From Anoxybacillus sp. (GTDB taxonomy: Bacteria; Bacillota; Bacilli; Bacillales; Anoxybacillaceae), in NCBI RefSeq assembly GCF_023512315.1, contig NZ_JAILZV010000013.1:1-33694 (forward strand): 33,694 nucleotides of DNA, read 5' to 3'. Every line of letters begins with the position of its first letter. Position 1 is the stretch's first letter. Positions 33,105-33,694 of the stretch are shown piece by piece. A program made the position numbers and the translations under genes. The notes under the pieces are model-generated. The model was not told the DNA's origin, did not search any database, and was given only the letters and a program-made list of their open reading frames with translations.

Positions 33105-33173
33105 ATACACTTTTTTTCTTTTTCACTTTAAAATGTTGGTGATTTTTTGAATAAGCATCACTTTTTAAACCAT

Positions 33174-33202
33174 AAAAAACGACGGACAAATTTTTGCCCG
33201 CC
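33174..33202 (-). terminator. Terminator of the second HD-GYP gene
   Basis: Read leftward, GGCGGGCAAA pairs with TTTGTCCGTC (10 bp, two G-T) over a tiny AA loop, followed by GTTTTTT. It directly follows the stop codon and isolates the two HD-GYP genes from each other. Confidence 0.9.
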
Positions 33203-33694
33203 TTACCCCACCCTTTCTGGGTATATATGAGGATGTTGTCCTTGTAAGTGTGCCACGAAATGATCAACCATTTCCGCATCCCATTGTGTTCCTTTGCCGC
33301 TTAGCAAAATCGATACGGCCGTTTCGACGCTCATTCCTTTTCGATATGGACGGTCAGACGTCATCGCGTCAAACGCGTCCGCCACCGCAATAATGCGACC
33401 AAACAGCGGAATTTGCTCACCTTTTAAACCGTCTGGATAGCCTTTTCCGTCGATTCGCTCATGATGCGAACGAATGCCCGGAAGCAAATCTTTCACTTCT
33501 TCGATCGGCTGCACTTGCCGCAAAATATTTTCACCGAGCACCGGATGTTTTTTAATCCACGCAAATTCTTCATCCGTCAACCGTCCGTCTTTTAACAACA
33601 CCGCATCAGGAATCCCTATTTTTCCAATATCATGTAAAATTGCAGACTTATATAGTTTTTGCAGCTGCTCTTCCGGAAGACGTAGGCGTTTGCC
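33203..33694 (-). CDS. HD-GYP domain protein (5' end beyond window)
   Basis: At least 163 codons of an HD-GYP domain, open to the right edge. The readable part begins GKRLRLPEEQLQKLYKSAIL and continues with HDIGKIGIPDAVLLKDGRL (HD metal motif), SHHERIDGKGYPDGLKGEQIP (HH and GYP motifs) and RIIAVADAFDAMTSDRPYRK, all intact. A start near 33601 would cut off the HD motif, so the true start lies outside. N-terminal domains cannot be seen. It is related to, but clearly different from, the HD domain of the downstream gene, and a terminator separates them. It likely degrades c-di-GMP. Confidence 0.92.
   Translation of the reverse strand, partial: GKRLRLPEEQLQKLYKSAILHDIGKIGIPDAVLLKDGRLTDEEFAWIKKHPVLGENILRQVQPIEEVKDLLPGIRSHHERIDGKGYPDGLKGEQIPLFGRIIAVADAFDAMTSDRPYRKGMSVETAVSILLSGKGTQWDAEMVDHFVAHLQGQHPHIYPERVG

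Overview
The window looks like the chromosome of a thermophilic, spore-forming member of the Bacillaceae (Anoxybacillus/Geobacillus type). The evidence is a B. subtilis-like mtn-ogt-kinE gene order, S-box riboswitches, a KinE-type sporulation kinase, an alpha/beta-type SASP, Gram-positive Shine-Dalgarno sites (often with GTG or TTG starts) and many intrinsic terminators. No phage, IS element, CRISPR array, rRNA or tRNA was seen. The species assignment is an inference.

Layout: (1) 1-8257 is the methionine-salvage region. A SAM-I riboswitch on the minus strand points to an operon beyond the left edge (mtnW in relatives), with a repeat fragment at the edge. It is followed by mtnE (-), mtnU (+), a second SAM-I riboswitch with mtnK-mtnA (+), a stand-alone CheX-like phosphatase (+), ogt (-) and a four-PAS sensor kinase (-). 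(2) 8438-11245 holds a cobalamin-binding-type radical SAM protein, then small genes: three overlapping minus-strand ORFs of 38-51 codons, a DUF3905-like protein and a one-helix membrane peptide. (3) 11246-17743 is a sugar-uptake cluster on the minus strand: LacI-type repressor, glycogen-debranching-like glucosidase, binding protein and two permeases. It has three copies of one palindromic operator ahead of the operon and a fourth ahead of the repressor, whose promoter also carries a cre-like site. (4) 17870-20426 holds a chemoreceptor, a SASP and a ferritin.

(5) 20526-25735 holds two nearly identical amino-acid permease genes in direct orientation, exactly 3794 bp apart. They flank a DUF485/acetate-type symporter pair that has a long structured leader. 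(6) 25946-30334 is a minus-strand run: split ThrE-type exporter, M20 amidohydrolase, GNAT acyltransferase and an NSAR/MenC enolase-superfamily enzyme. The last three match the known D-to-L amino acid conversion set (N-succinylation, racemization, desuccinylation). (7) 30475-33694 holds a Prx6/archaeal-type peroxiredoxin, then a 632-aa protein with an N-terminal heme-globin sensor, a second globin-like domain without the heme histidine, a cysteine-bearing PAS-like segment and an HD-GYP phosphodiesterase domain. A further HD-GYP gene is cut by the right edge.

The observations most worth following are the tandem-globin HD-GYP protein, the three-ORF micro-operon at 10216-10621, the structured symporter leader with an orphan Shine-Dalgarno, and the direct-repeat permeases around the symporter.
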